Origin: Sulfobacillus thermosulfidooxidans DSM 9293 | GTDB taxonomy: Bacteria; Bacillota; Sulfobacillia; Sulfobacillales; Sulfobacillaceae | Length of the DNA: 64,000 nt | Assembly (NCBI RefSeq): GCF_900176145.1 | Contig: NZ_FWWY01000001.1 | Span: forward strand, 1,783,819-1,847,818 | Direction: 5' to 3' | In this document: piece by piece, positions 43,584 through 53,206 of the stretch | Layout: each line of letters begins with the position of its first letter | How positions within the stretch are numbered: the stretch's first letter is position 1 | Program-made: the position numbers and the translations under genes | Notes under the pieces: model-generated | The model's database searches: none | Seen by the model: only the letters and a program-made list of their open reading frames with translations | Told to the model about the DNA's origin: nothing

Positions 43584-46367
43584 GTGATGCCTTTTGTCGG
43601 TCGGGACAATGAAAAAGCGCGGCTAAGGGCTCTGGTTTCTGAAGTCGAAGAGGGGAAGGGCTGTGCCTTATTTCTCGGAGGAGAAGCCGGCATCGGCAAA
43701 ACTCGGCTGGTCAATGAAGTGCTCGGCTCCCTTCCCCAACAGTGGCGTATCTTGACGGGATATTGTGGAATAGCGGATATCCATCGCCCTTTTGGGCCGT
43801 GGGAAGAGATTTTGAGACTGTTACATGCGGATAGGCCGTCAGATTCCCTGCCTTCGTCCTTACAAGGCATTGATCAGTTAGTTACAGACTTGATGAACGA
43901 GATGGCCGACCCCAAGTGGCCTAGTGTGATTCTTATTGAAGACTTGCAGTGGGCGGACTCCTCATCGCTCGATGTGCTGCGATTTCTCGTTCCTCGCATC
44001 AGACGATTGTCCGTATTTTTGTGCTGTACTTACCGTTCTGATGAATTGACCCATCATCATCCGTTGTGGGGGCTTTTGCCCGAATGGCGCCGGCAGGGCG
44101 CGGAACGGATGATTTTGCCTCGTTTGTCTCCTCAAGACATTCACCAGCTTGTGAAGGAAGCCTATCCTCCTGTGGATGATCCTCTAACCATTTCGTCTCA
44201 TATATTCCGCCGCACGCGTGGCGTCAGCTTGTTTGCGCAAGAACTTTTGCAGTGGTACCAAGAAGGTCATGGTATGATACTGGATGCCTTGCCTGATACC
44301 GTTTTGGAAGCCATTGAATACCGGCTATTACGCTTGTCTGAAAAAACCTTATCCCTCATGGAAGTGGCGGCCATAATCGGGGAACGGTTTGCTTATGACA
44401 TCTGGGAGCATAGCGTGGATGTTTTTGCCGATGATTTGCAGCAAGCGCTTACAGAAGCCATAACATACCGGATTATACGCCGTGACGAGTCCCCTAAAAT
44501 CGCTCAAACCTGGTATCAGTTTGATCACGGACTGGTCCGTGATGTGATTTTGGCCAAAATTTCGCCATCGGAGCGAAAACGCTATCACCGGCAAGTGGCA
44601 CAAGCATTGATGGATAGTGATTCTCCCGATTATGATGCCCTAGCTTATCATTTAGCGGAATCGGGAGATATTCTGGCTATCCAGGCGTTATGTGAGGCCG
44701 GGAATCATGCTTTGGCATTGGGGGCGGTTACGCAGGCTCAAAACCATTTTCAGCGTGCGCTCGAGATGGCAGGGACTACACATATTTTACGCGCCGAGAT
44801 CTGTTTAAAACTGGCTTTTTGCCTGGATCCTCATGATGAACGCCGTGAACAATATCTGGTTGAGGCCATGCAATTGGCGGATGTCTATCGTCAAGATGCG
44901 GTTAAGGCATGGGCTCTGTATTTTTTGGCGTTAAGTGCTCAGCAACACAGTGATCCCCAGTTGTTTCACCTCATTGGTCAGGTTGAGTTGCTTCAGCAGG
45001 CACTTATGGGGGATGGGGAATACGCGCGGTTAGAAAAGGCATTGTTTCGATCGACGGTGCCTTGGCCACGTATTACCATTCCATATGCCGCCAGTATGGC
45101 CATTCAGGGAAACATGGAACAGGCATATGAACGAATTTCTCAAATTCGTCCCTTGGCTGTGCAATATCATGGATACGATTTGGATTATGCGGATTTTGTG
45201 CTGGGTTTTTTATCAGGTCATTATCAGGCGGTATTACGATCGGCATCCCGCGCGGCCACCAAAGCCCACCAGATGCGGCAATATCGCGATGCGACCTGGT
45301 TCAAAACAGAAGAATTGTTATTTACAGTCGTTTTAGAACCGTATGAAATCGAACAGGCCGACCGTTTGGCCGAGGAACTTCACATATGGGAAGAGGAAGC
45401 CCGAGAGCAGGCAGGATCCACCTTTGTTACCGGCTATTCGGGCTTGGGTCCTTATCAATATTTTCGCGGGATGTGGCCCGAGGCCCGAACCAATTTGGTA
45501 GAATGTGCTCTGACCGAAAAAGAACAGGCTCCCGACCCTATTTTGCTTTTGGCGGTGGACTTGTTGCTCGAAGAAGAAGAATTGGCTCTGGCTCGTGCCA
45601 TTGCGTCCATGATTCGGCCACGCGACAGTGAAGAGATTCCTCCTTTTGGCAGTATCCAAGCTTTAGCACATGGCATCAAAGCCATGGTGTGGCTTCGTCT
45701 TGGCAATATGACCGAGGCGGAAAAATGGTTGCAGGCGGGATTAAGACAACCGACGGCCCAATTGCCGTTGATGAAAGGCTATCTCTTGTTCGTCCAGGCC
45801 TATTTTGCCATGCTCAATCACCAAGACCAAGAGGCATTTAATTATGCGCACGAGGCCATAGAATATGTGCACCAGGTTCCAGTGTTATGGTATGAAATTG
45901 CTCTCTTACGGTTAATGGCACGGATCGTCATGCGTGATCAACACGTGGAAGAAGCCTATCGGTACTGGGATACAGCTTTAACCATGGCGCGCCGTGCACA
46001 CTTTCGTGGAATAGAAGGAATGATTCATTATGAACGCGCTATCTTTGGCCCTCATTCCTCAACCCAGATTAAAGATCTTCATATGAGTTGTCGTATTTTT
46101 CAAGACATTGGAGCTGTAAGATTATTGAACCGCGCCCGCCAAGTTTATGAGCGACATGATGGGCGCACGAACGCCGTCGGACTGACCGCACGGGAAACGG
46201 AAATTCTTGAGCGTGTGGTTCAAGGTCTGACCGACCGCGAGATTGCCCAAGATCTGGTGATTTCTCCTAAGACCGTTGATCGTCATCTGCGCAACATTTT
46301 TCGTAAATTAGGAGTTTCTAGCCGGACAGCCTTGGCAACACGTGCGCTGCAAGAAGGATGGCTGTAA
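43584..46367 (+). CDS. Large ATP-binding LuxR-family (LAL) regulator
   Basis: This 927-residue protein is a MalT-like signal-transduction ATPase. The N-terminal AAA domain has Walker A (FLGGEAGIGKTRLVNEV) and Walker B (SVILIEDLQWADSSS). A long helical TPR-like sensor region fills the middle. The last 65 residues are a LuxR helix-turn-helix: LTARETEILERVVQGLTDRE and SPKTVDRHLRNIFRKLGVSS. Ligand and target are unknown. The transporter/phosphorelay genes begin 190 bp downstream and may be its targets. GTG 43584 is 10 bp after AAAGGA; ATG 43587 is the next codon. Confidence 0.9.
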   Translation: MMPFVGRDNEKARLRALVSEVEEGKGCALFLGGEAGIGKTRLVNEVLGSLPQQWRILTGYCGIADIHRPFGPWEEILRLLHADRPSDSLPSSLQGIDQLVTDLMNEMADPKWPSVILIEDLQWADSSSLDVLRFLVPRIRRLSVFLCCTYRSDELTHHHPLWGLLPEWRRQGAERMILPRLSPQDIHQLVKEAYPPVDDPLTISSHIFRRTRGVSLFAQELLQWYQEGHGMILDALPDTVLEAIEYRLLRLSEKTLSLMEVAAIIGERFAYDIWEHSVDVFADDLQQALTEAITYRIIRRDESPKIAQTWYQFDHGLVRDVILAKISPSERKRYHRQVAQALMDSDSPDYDALAYHLAESGDILAIQALCEAGNHALALGAVTQAQNHFQRALEMAGTTHILRAEICLKLAFCLDPHDERREQYLVEAMQLADVYRQDAVKAWALYFLALSAQQHSDPQLFHLIGQVELLQQALMGDGEYARLEKALFRSTVPWPRITIPYAASMAIQGNMEQAYERISQIRPLAVQYHGYDLDYADFVLGFLSGHYQAVLRSASRAATKAHQMRQYRDATWFKTEELLFTVVLEPYEIEQADRLAEELHIWEEEAREQAGSTFVTGYSGLGPYQYFRGMWPEARTNLVECALTEKEQAPDPILLLAVDLLLEEEELALARAIASMIRPRDSEEIPPFGSIQALAHGIKAMVWLRLGNMTEAEKWLQAGLRQPTAQLPLMKGYLLFVQAYFAMLNHQDQEAFNYAHEAIEYVHQVPVLWYEIALLRLMARIVMRDQHVEEAYRYWDTALTMARRAHFRGIEGMIHYERAIFGPHSSTQIKDLHMSCRIFQDIGAVRLLNRARQVYERHDGRTNAVGLTARETEILERVVQGLTDREIAQDLVISPKTVDRHLRNIFRKLGVSSRTALATRALQEGWL

Positions 46368-46560
46368 CCTGTCTTTTATTGTCTTCCAGTGGCCCACCAC
46401 GATCTTTGAACATTCCTTCGGTTTGGTAATCAGAAGTTCTTTTGAGGAATTTTCCTAAATATTCCCTGCTAAAATGGGGAATTTCCTGAATAGCCAGGTG
46501 CCAACCTCTCTTTCTATGATGACAAGGAGACCCCTAGACCTCTTTAAAAGGAGGGGCATC

Positions 46561-46845
46561 ATGATTCAATATTTGGTCTCCTGTCGGATCAAAGAGGGGT
46601 ACTACGATGAAGCGATTGAATTCATCCATACTCTGCAAGCGTATTATCCGGGCAGTACCCTGTATGCCGACGAATTCGGACCAGTAAACCTGATTTATCT
46701 GATGATTCCCTTTGAGTCCTTAGCGAGTTATGAGGACCGCGTGGACTGTTTACGGAACGATGCGGGCTTTATGCATCTTATCCGGGAAGGAACTATGTGG
46801 TTTGAACGCAAGACCTTTAGAATCCGGATATTGCGTGCACTATGA
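46561..46845 (+). CDS. Small protein, possible NIPSNAP/ABM-like dimeric alpha-beta barrel
   Basis: The 94-residue product starts MIQYLVSCRIKEGYYDEAIE and contains a PGSTLYADEFGPVNLIYLMI strand pattern followed by an S-Y-E-D-R-V helix and a C-terminal strand. This alternation fits a ferredoxin-like dimeric barrel such as NIPSNAP proteins, but similarity is too weak for a firm call. AAAAGGAGGG lies before ATG 46561. The gene overlaps or abuts the next one, a membrane protein. Confidence 0.6.
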   Translation: MIQYLVSCRIKEGYYDEAIEFIHTLQAYYPGSTLYADEFGPVNLIYLMIPFESLASYEDRVDCLRNDAGFMHLIREGTMWFERKTFRIRILRAL

Positions 46846-46856
46846 GGGGGAGATAC

Positions 46857-48119
46857 GTGGTAGCGAGAGTAGTCGGATTCTATTTTTTTGATTCCTTTCT
46901 AGTAACCGGGATGCAAACAGTTATTCCTCAGATCTATTTTCTCTCTCATTATGGGTTGGATGAAAAGGTGTGGCTGGGGATTTGCCTCTTAGCTGGGGCG
47001 CTCGGGATTGTTTTGGGTGCGCATTTGTCCCGCCATTATTCGTTGGTCACATGGATCAAAAAAGCGCCTGGACCCAGTCTTGTGGTGGGAGGATACCTAA
47101 TCAATATGGGACTTTTCTTGACCTTATTTTGGTGTTCGTCTGTTGTGGTGTATGTCATCTTGTATGCTGTCGTGGAACTCTTTCAAGCTTATTGGTTTAG
47201 CACTTGGGATAACGTCTGGCTACAAATTCTGCCCATTACTCAAATTCGCACTTTTGTCACCCGCGCGATTTTATTTCAGTCCTTGGGAAATATTCTGGCA
47301 CCCTTGTTCTTTACATGGGGATGGGGAATATGGGGAGCAGCTCTTGCGGTGGTGCTCGGAACCGTTGTCAATGTCAGTGCATTCATTACAGTAAAGAGCC
47401 AGGTTTCTGAGAACATCTATTATGCTGCCCAGCTGCCGATGGCACCTTTAGTGACACTAGAACGGTGGTTTGTGCTCTATGCTCTGATGATTTATGGCGC
47501 TTTAATGGTCTTGACTGCCAATGTGTTGTATTTGTTAGGGCATTTTTACGTCTTGCAATCGGACCAAGCGACCAAAGTGGCAGGATATCTCTTGGCCATT
47601 AGCAATCTGGTTGGAATTTTGATGGTGATGGGATATCTCGGGTGGAATCAGCATACCCCTTCTCAACCCATCCATGATAGGGGATATCAACGTGGGCCGC
47701 AGCGATGGAGCCTGGCTGGCATTCTCATAGCTTTTGTCTTGTTCTTTGTCAAATTGTCGACGCATTTGCCCTATTTATTGCTATTGGGTGCTCTGATCGG
47801 ATCAAGTTTTGGCATATTCCGGTTGATGGCACGGGAATTTGCGAGCCGGCGGGTGGCCTTGACCGAACGAACCTGGTTATTAACCATCTTTAACAATCTT
47901 CATGGGTTTGCCCAACTGCTGGCTTTTGGCGCCATGATTATCATGACACTTGGTCGTCCCCTGCTAGGTCTGTCGTTAACGCAGGGGTTATTTGTGATTA
48001 TGGGTCTATTTTTACTGGTCGCGGTGGTGAGTATGGTGAACTGGGAACGCTCATTGCGTCAAGAGACATTGTTCCCCTCCCATAAGATGAGCCAGCTGGA
48101 AGGAAGCCAGGAGTTATGA
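46857..48119 (+). CDS. MFS-like multi-spanning membrane protein
   Basis: This 420-residue protein has 11-12 hydrophobic segments. The first reads FYFFDSFLVTGMQTVIPQIY and the fourth is aromatic-rich. The layout (two six-helix halves with a polar loop near residues 245-265) fits the major facilitator superfamily, but the usual loop motif between helices 2 and 3 is not obvious. The substrate is unknown. I prefer GTG 46857, which has GAGGGGGAGA upstream; ATG 46842 overlaps the previous stop but lacks a site. The stop overlaps the ATG of the response regulator gene. Confidence 0.65.
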   Translation: MVARVVGFYFFDSFLVTGMQTVIPQIYFLSHYGLDEKVWLGICLLAGALGIVLGAHLSRHYSLVTWIKKAPGPSLVVGGYLINMGLFLTLFWCSSVVVYVILYAVVELFQAYWFSTWDNVWLQILPITQIRTFVTRAILFQSLGNILAPLFFTWGWGIWGAALAVVLGTVVNVSAFITVKSQVSENIYYAAQLPMAPLVTLERWFVLYALMIYGALMVLTANVLYLLGHFYVLQSDQATKVAGYLLAISNLVGILMVMGYLGWNQHTPSQPIHDRGYQRGPQRWSLAGILIAFVLFFVKLSTHLPYLLLLGALIGSSFGIFRLMAREFASRRVALTERTWLLTIFNNLHGFAQLLAFGAMIIMTLGRPLLGLSLTQGLFVIMGLFLLVAVVSMVNWERSLRQETLFPSHKMSQLEGSQEL

Positions 48120-48631
48120 CAAATTTAGAGCAGTTCTTGCAAGAGGCTAAATGCCTGTTAGTGGATGATCAGGAAACCAATTTAGACTTATTATCACGCA
48201 TTCTGAAACGGCGCGGCTATTGCCATATCTATCAAACCCAAGATCCTACCCGGGTTGTGCCCATGGTCAAAACCTTGGCACCCGATATCATTTTGTTGGA
48301 TTTGCACATGCCAGAGATGGATGGATTTGAAGTCATGGCCGCACTGCGTCCTGTTATTCCACCAACCACGTTTTTGCCGATTTTAGTGCTGACAGCGGAT
48401 ATGCGCTCAGAATCCAAGCAACGAGCATTGGCCGAGGGAGCACGAGATTTTTTGGTTAAACCCTTTGATCCCATTGAAGTCGCCTTACGCGTGAAAAATT
48501 TGCTTGAGACTCGGATGCTCTATTTGGATTTGAGTGCCCAAAATGCCGTCTTAGAGCAAAAAGTTCGGGAACGCACAAAAGAGTTAGAAGCTGCTAAACA
48601 AGAAATTCTGCGGCTGTTAACACGGTGGTAG
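48116..48631 (+). CDS. Receiver-domain response regulator with C-terminal coiled coil
   Basis: This 171-residue protein is a CheY-like receiver: acidic pocket CLLVDDQETN, phospho-Asp in DIILLDLHMPEMDGFEV, Thr in VLTADM, Lys in DFLVKPFD. The last 35 residues form a coiled coil (NAVLEQKVRERTKELEAAKQ). This is the N-terminal half of RpfG-type proteins without an HD-GYP output domain, so it probably acts by binding a partner. ATGA overlap with the preceding membrane protein indicates coupled expression. The hybrid kinase follows. Confidence 0.88.
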   Translation: MTNLEQFLQEAKCLLVDDQETNLDLLSRILKRRGYCHIYQTQDPTRVVPMVKTLAPDIILLDLHMPEMDGFEVMAALRPVIPPTTFLPILVLTADMRSESKQRALAEGARDFLVKPFDPIEVALRVKNLLETRMLYLDLSAQNAVLEQKVRERTKELEAAKQEILRLLTRW

Positions 48632-48700
48632 AAAAGCCGTCAGGGTCAAACAGCTACATACCAAAACAAGGGAAAAAGGGGAAGGGGGGAATGATTGGTG

Positions 48701-50497
48701 ATGACGATAGTGGATATATTGATTGGTTTGGGGGCTCTGGTAATGTGCTTTGCCGGTCAAGGCACATGGAAAGTGATTCAAATTTTGTCGAGTAATCGCT
48801 ACCGTAAGACATGGCAGTTGGTCTTTGGTTTTATTTGTGTTTTCACCATAGGCTATCTTTTAACGTTAGGCCTTTTAATTGCGGAAGCGCGATCGTCGTT
48901 TTCCCTTATTATTCCCGGCATGGTGTTCTTATTGGGTGCCATCTTTGTATTTATGGTCGTTCGCCTAGGACGGTTAACCATTGAAGATTTACAAGCTAGT
49001 ACCAAAGCGGCGGAAGCGGCCAACCAGGCGAAAAGCACGTTTTTAGCCAATATGAGTCATGAACTGCGGACACCTCTTAATGCGATTATCGGGTATAGCG
49101 AAATGCTATCGGAAAGTGCGGAAGATCTGGAAGATGAGGGATTTGCTCAGGATTTAGAAAAAATTCACCGGGCAGGTAAACACTTATTAGCATTGATTAA
49201 CGACATTTTGGATATTTCCAAAATTGAATCGGGCAAAATGGATTTGTTTCTCGAAACCTTTGCCGTTGACGATTTAATTCGCGATGTCAGTGAAACCATT
49301 GGGCCTTTAATGCAAGCGAACCACAATGAATTTATTGTGCATCAAGAACCCTGGCTGGGATATCTTCATGCGGATTTAACCAAAGTCCGGCAAACGCTGT
49401 TTAATTTATTAAGCAACGCGGCCAAATTTACCACACAAGGAACTGTAGAATTACGTGTCAACCGGATAAGGCAGGGTCATGATGTTTTTGTGGAGTTTGT
49501 GGTGCGCGATACCGGAATCGGGTTAAGTCCCGAACAGCAATCCCGCCTATTTCAGGCCTTTAGTCAAGCCGATGCCTCGACAACCAGAAAATATGGGGGA
49601 ACAGGCCTAGGATTGGCAATTAGCCGTCATTTTTGCCAGATGATGGGGGGAGACATTACTGTTGAAAGTGTTGAAGGCCAAGGCTCGACCTTTACCGTGA
49701 AATTGCCGGGTTTGGTTCAACAATCCCCGGGGGTAGAGGAAAGCAGCAACAACCAGTATACCGTTTTAGTGATTGATGACGATCCGACGGTCTTAGACCT
49801 TATGCAGCGTATGTTAACTCCTATGGGTTACCGCGTAATCACCGCCCTGACAGGTCTTGAGGGGCTTAAGCTTGCCCTGCAAGGCATGCCGGATGTGATT
49901 ATCCTCGATATTTTATTGCCTATGGTTGATGGCTGGAGCATTCTCACCCGCATTAAACGAGAACCGTTGCTGATGGATATTCCGGTCATCCTGTTATCGA
50001 TGGCCCCAGATGCCCAACGAGGATATGCCTTGGGAGCTGTCGATGTTTTGGCTAAACCCATTAATCGGGACCGGTTATTCAGCGCACTACAAAAATCGGT
50101 AACAGGTTCGCGGCGTTCTGTATTGATTGTTGAAGATCACGAAGATACCCGCCATCTAATCCGCCAGCAATTGGAATTGGCTGAGTGGATGTGTGAGGAA
50201 GCAGAAAATGGGACTCAAGCACTTGAACAGTTGAAATCCTTTATTCCCGCAGTGATTGTTTGTGATTTGTTAATGCCGGAAATGGATGGATTTGAACTGA
50301 TTGCGATATTACGACGCAATCCAGCCTGGCAACGAATTCCTATCATCGTGCTCACAGCTAAGGATATGACGACCGATGATTATCAACGTTTAACAGGAAG
50401 TGTCGAGCGGGTGATTTTGAAAGGCAGTTACACCAAAGACGAACTGATGCGGGAATTGCAAAGGATGATCCAAACCGTCAGCAAGCGCGCGGGATAG
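48701..50497 (+). CDS. Hybrid sensor histidine kinase with two receiver domains
   Basis: This 598-residue protein has three N-terminal membrane segments and no visible sensor domain. A coiled linker (TKAAEAANQAKSTFLANMSH) leads to the phospho-His in SHELRTPLNAIIGYSEML. The ATPase has the N box LLSNAAKFT, G1 DTGIGLSPEQ and G2 GGTGLGLAISR. Receiver 1 (about 370-490) has the phospho-Asp in VIILDILLPMVDGW; receiver 2 (about 490-598) has it in VIVCDLLMPEMDGF. This is a phosphorelay hub. An AGGGGGG site lies upstream; GTG 48698 is an alternative start. Confidence 0.93.
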   Translation: MTIVDILIGLGALVMCFAGQGTWKVIQILSSNRYRKTWQLVFGFICVFTIGYLLTLGLLIAEARSSFSLIIPGMVFLLGAIFVFMVVRLGRLTIEDLQASTKAAEAANQAKSTFLANMSHELRTPLNAIIGYSEMLSESAEDLEDEGFAQDLEKIHRAGKHLLALINDILDISKIESGKMDLFLETFAVDDLIRDVSETIGPLMQANHNEFIVHQEPWLGYLHADLTKVRQTLFNLLSNAAKFTTQGTVELRVNRIRQGHDVFVEFVVRDTGIGLSPEQQSRLFQAFSQADASTTRKYGGTGLGLAISRHFCQMMGGDITVESVEGQGSTFTVKLPGLVQQSPGVEESSNNQYTVLVIDDDPTVLDLMQRMLTPMGYRVITALTGLEGLKLALQGMPDVIILDILLPMVDGWSILTRIKREPLLMDIPVILLSMAPDAQRGYALGAVDVLAKPINRDRLFSALQKSVTGSRRSVLIVEDHEDTRHLIRQQLELAEWMCEEAENGTQALEQLKSFIPAVIVCDLLMPEMDGFELIAILRRNPAWQRIPIIVLTAKDMTTDDYQRLTGSVERVILKGSYTKDELMRELQRMIQTVSKRAG

Positions 50498-50576
50498 CAT
50501 AAACAAGAAGCCTTATGAAAATTCTCCAAACTCAAGGAACAGACCACACATTTTTAAACTTAAAGGAGTAGAGAAA

Positions 50577-51245
50577 ATGATGTCGACGTCCAAGATACCT
50601 TTTGCCCAAGACAATTTTCTTGCCAGCCTTTTAATTGCGGTCGGGCACGATGTTAAAAATTATCTAAATGCCATATTAGGGTATAGTGAGCTTTTAGCGG
50701 AAGATGCGGTCGACAATGAGGATATTGCCCGGGCGGCAGACTTAGGCAAAATCTATCAATCAGCTCAATCGGTATTGGGCATGGTGGGGCAACTGATAGA
50801 TTTGGCGAAAGTCGTCGAGGGGACTTGGGAGTTCCAGTGTATGGAAATAAATGTGACAGAGTTTCTCTTAAGTCGGGACGGGGTCGGTGAAAAGATTCAG
50901 CTCGATGAAAAGCCGTCTTCATCTCTGGTGGTGCGCACCGATCCCCTGTGGCTCGAAATGGCATGGAAGACGGGCCTTGACATCATGAACCGGGGTTGCC
51001 CGCATGAATTGCCCCGGGTTCGCATCGTTAATGAGAAGGACGGCGTAAGAATTCGCATGGAACGTGCCATGCAATATCCGCTCAAACTGAACGCCCTGGA
51101 GTTGCTCACTGTCAGTTTAGAACGTGCCGCCTTTCACGTTTTGGCGGGAGATTTATGGTGTGGAACCGAAGACGGAGGAGGGTTGCGGGTGGTGTTTATG
51201 ATCCATTTGCCGCATCACAATGTGCAGGAGAAGGATTATGCGTGA
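50577..51245 (+). CDS. Degenerate histidine-kinase-like protein (HisKA without ATPase motifs)
   Basis: This 222-residue protein has a clear dimerisation and phosphotransfer helix with an H box, GHDVKNYLNAILGYSELLAE, like the HisKA helix of the preceding hybrid kinase. The remainder (KTGLDIMNRGCPHELPRVRI, VSLERAAFHVLAGDLWCGTE) follows the outline of an HATPase domain, but the N, G1 and G2 motifs that bind ATP are missing. It may serve as a phosphotransfer protein or as a decoy. AAAGGAG lies before ATG 50577. The 3' end overlaps the MFS gene by 8 bp. Confidence 0.72.
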   Translation: MMSTSKIPFAQDNFLASLLIAVGHDVKNYLNAILGYSELLAEDAVDNEDIARAADLGKIYQSAQSVLGMVGQLIDLAKVVEGTWEFQCMEINVTEFLLSRDGVGEKIQLDEKPSSSLVVRTDPLWLEMAWKTGLDIMNRGCPHELPRVRIVNEKDGVRIRMERAMQYPLKLNALELLTVSLERAAFHVLAGDLWCGTEDGGGLRVVFMIHLPHHNVQEKDYA

Positions 51246-52554
51246 TAGCCTAACGCCAAGACTTCGGTGGGCTACAGGAATTGCTGTGGGACTGGATGGC
51301 TATAATTTGACTGTGGTGACCGCGAGTTTAATTGCCTTGACCCGGCAATTTCATTTGAGTGATTTCGCCACCATTGAACTCGCTCTAGGAACCTTATTTG
51401 GTTCCCTTCTGGGTGGTATTTTGGCGGGAACTTTGACCGATCATGTGGGCCGACTAAAAGTCTTTACCTATGATTTATGGTTTTTTGTCCTCTTCAGCCT
51501 CACATCGGCTCTTTCCCCGTCTTTTGGAATTTTGCTCGTCAGTCGGATTTTTCTTGGTTTTGCTATCGGCGCTGACTATGCCATTGCACCGGCTTATGTG
51601 GCAGAATTTTCTCCGAGCAAAAACCGTGGGTTTCAGCTGGGGTTTATCTGGCTTATGTGGCCCATTGGCACCACTTTAAGTTTCGTCCTTTCTGGCATTA
51701 TTTTTTCTGTCGTCCCGCCCTTAATCGCCTGGCGCATTGTCTTTGCCTTGGCAGCTTTGCCCGCGGTCGTGGGAATTTGGTTGCGAAAGTCCCTGCCAGA
51801 ATCTCCGCGTTGGTTGATTGCTATGGGACAAGAAGATCAAGGACATCAGCTCATTGACACCTATCAGTTGGAACCTGTGAATTATTCTTACCCAGACCCT
51901 CATACCACCTCTTTTCGCCAGAGTTTTGCGAATCGGTGGATTCTGATTCTCGGCACCTGGTTTTTCTTAACGATGGCCAGTTATGGCATGGGTCTCATTC
52001 TTCCGGTGATGTTAACGCGTTCGGGATTAACAGGACAAATGGGCGCGATTTGGGGAACCGCTTTGGTGAATGTCGGGGGAATCGTGGGATCGTTCGTGGC
52101 CATGTGGCATCTCGACCGGATTGGGCGCAAGTCTCTGCAAATCGTGGGATTTGGGATTGCGAGCCTCATGTTGGGATTAGTGGCCGCGCTCACTGCGGCA
52201 TCGCACGTAGCTCCTTTCGTTATTATTCTGCTGTTGACTGTAGGGGAGACCATGAGCATGTATGGCCCAGGTACGGTGACAGGCATTTATCCAGCCGAAC
52301 TGTTTCCAACCCATCGGCGTGCTACCGCTCTCGGTGTGGCTACCGCGGTTAGTCGACTGGGCGCTATTGCGGGCGCCTTACTCTTTGGACTAATTAATCA
52401 GCAAGGAGGATTAAGTCCTGTGGCCGGAGTCGCGGCCCTCATTATGCTGGGCGGGAGTCTTCTGACATGGATATTTGGCACGGAGACACGGCAACGCAGT
52501 TTAGAAGACTTGAATGCTCCATCTGGCGTGTTTGACAGATCAGAAATGCTGTGA
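51238..52554 (+). CDS. MFS transporter (sugar/metabolite porter type)
   Basis: This 438-residue protein has twelve hydrophobic segments and MFS motifs: GTLTDHVGRLKVF after helix 2, SRIFLGFAIGADYAIAPAYV in helix 4, LRKSLPESPRWL before the central loop, and HLDRIGRKSLQ in the second half. It resembles aromatic-acid/H+ and sugar porters. The substrate is not predictable. ATG 51238 has AGGAGAAGG upstream and overlaps the preceding gene, so it is translationally coupled to the kinase-like protein. Confidence 0.9.
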   Translation: MRDSLTPRLRWATGIAVGLDGYNLTVVTASLIALTRQFHLSDFATIELALGTLFGSLLGGILAGTLTDHVGRLKVFTYDLWFFVLFSLTSALSPSFGILLVSRIFLGFAIGADYAIAPAYVAEFSPSKNRGFQLGFIWLMWPIGTTLSFVLSGIIFSVVPPLIAWRIVFALAALPAVVGIWLRKSLPESPRWLIAMGQEDQGHQLIDTYQLEPVNYSYPDPHTTSFRQSFANRWILILGTWFFLTMASYGMGLILPVMLTRSGLTGQMGAIWGTALVNVGGIVGSFVAMWHLDRIGRKSLQIVGFGIASLMLGLVAALTAASHVAPFVIILLLTVGETMSMYGPGTVTGIYPAELFPTHRRATALGVATAVSRLGAIAGALLFGLINQQGGLSPVAGVAALIMLGGSLLTWIFGTETRQRSLEDLNAPSGVFDRSEML

Positions 52555-52572
52555 CGAAAGGAGCGATCATAG

Positions 52573-52947
52573 ATGAGTAAGATCTTATTAGTTGAAGATA
52601 ACGAAATGAACCGGGATATGCTATCTCGTCGACTGACGAGACGGCATTATGAGGTCATTTTAGCGACAGATGGGCAAGAGGGCGTTGAGCGTTGCCGAAG
52701 CGAGCATCCCGATGTGGTTCTTATGGATATTAGTTTGCCGGTATTAGATGGCTGGCAAGCAATTGCTCTCTTAAAACATGACCCCCTGACTCAAAATATT
52801 CCTATTATCGCATTGACCGCCCATGCTTTAGCCGCTGATCGTCAACGGGCCTTCGATGAGGGATGTGAAGATTTTGATACCAAACCGGTAGATCTTCCCC
52901 GCCTAATTGGCAAAATTGAAGCTGTTCTGGCCAAAAGCCGTCAATAG
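52573..52947 (+). CDS. Single-domain response regulator (CheY/DivK-like)
   Basis: This 124-residue protein is only a receiver domain: ILLVEDNEMNRDML (acidic pair), DVVLMDISLPVLDGW (phospho-Asp), IIALTAHALAADRQ (Thr) and FDTKPVDLPRL (Lys). Such proteins shuttle phosphoryl groups or bind a target when phosphorylated. Here the hybrid kinase and the kinase-like protein are obvious partners. AAAGGAG lies before ATG 52573. Confidence 0.93.
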   Translation: MSKILLVEDNEMNRDMLSRRLTRRHYEVILATDGQEGVERCRSEHPDVVLMDISLPVLDGWQAIALLKHDPLTQNIPIIALTAHALAADRQRAFDEGCEDFDTKPVDLPRLIGKIEAVLAKSRQ

Positions 52948-53206
52948 GAGTCAAAGGAAGCTGCCGGTTAATCACAGCCTGGGATACCAAGTACTGTGGC
53001 TAACTGGCTTATTCTCATGTGCCCTCTAAGATTGATTATTATTCTCGAAGTGATATACTACCTAACAGTTTTCTTCAATGCGCTGACTTTTTCTTTGACC
53101 AGAAAGTTTTATTGGGAAATGAAAGTCTGTTATCTGAACTTTTTCATACACGGGCGTTTCGGTTTCGGTGGTGATTTTTTAGGCGGGTTTGGGAGGCTAT
53201 AGCGGC

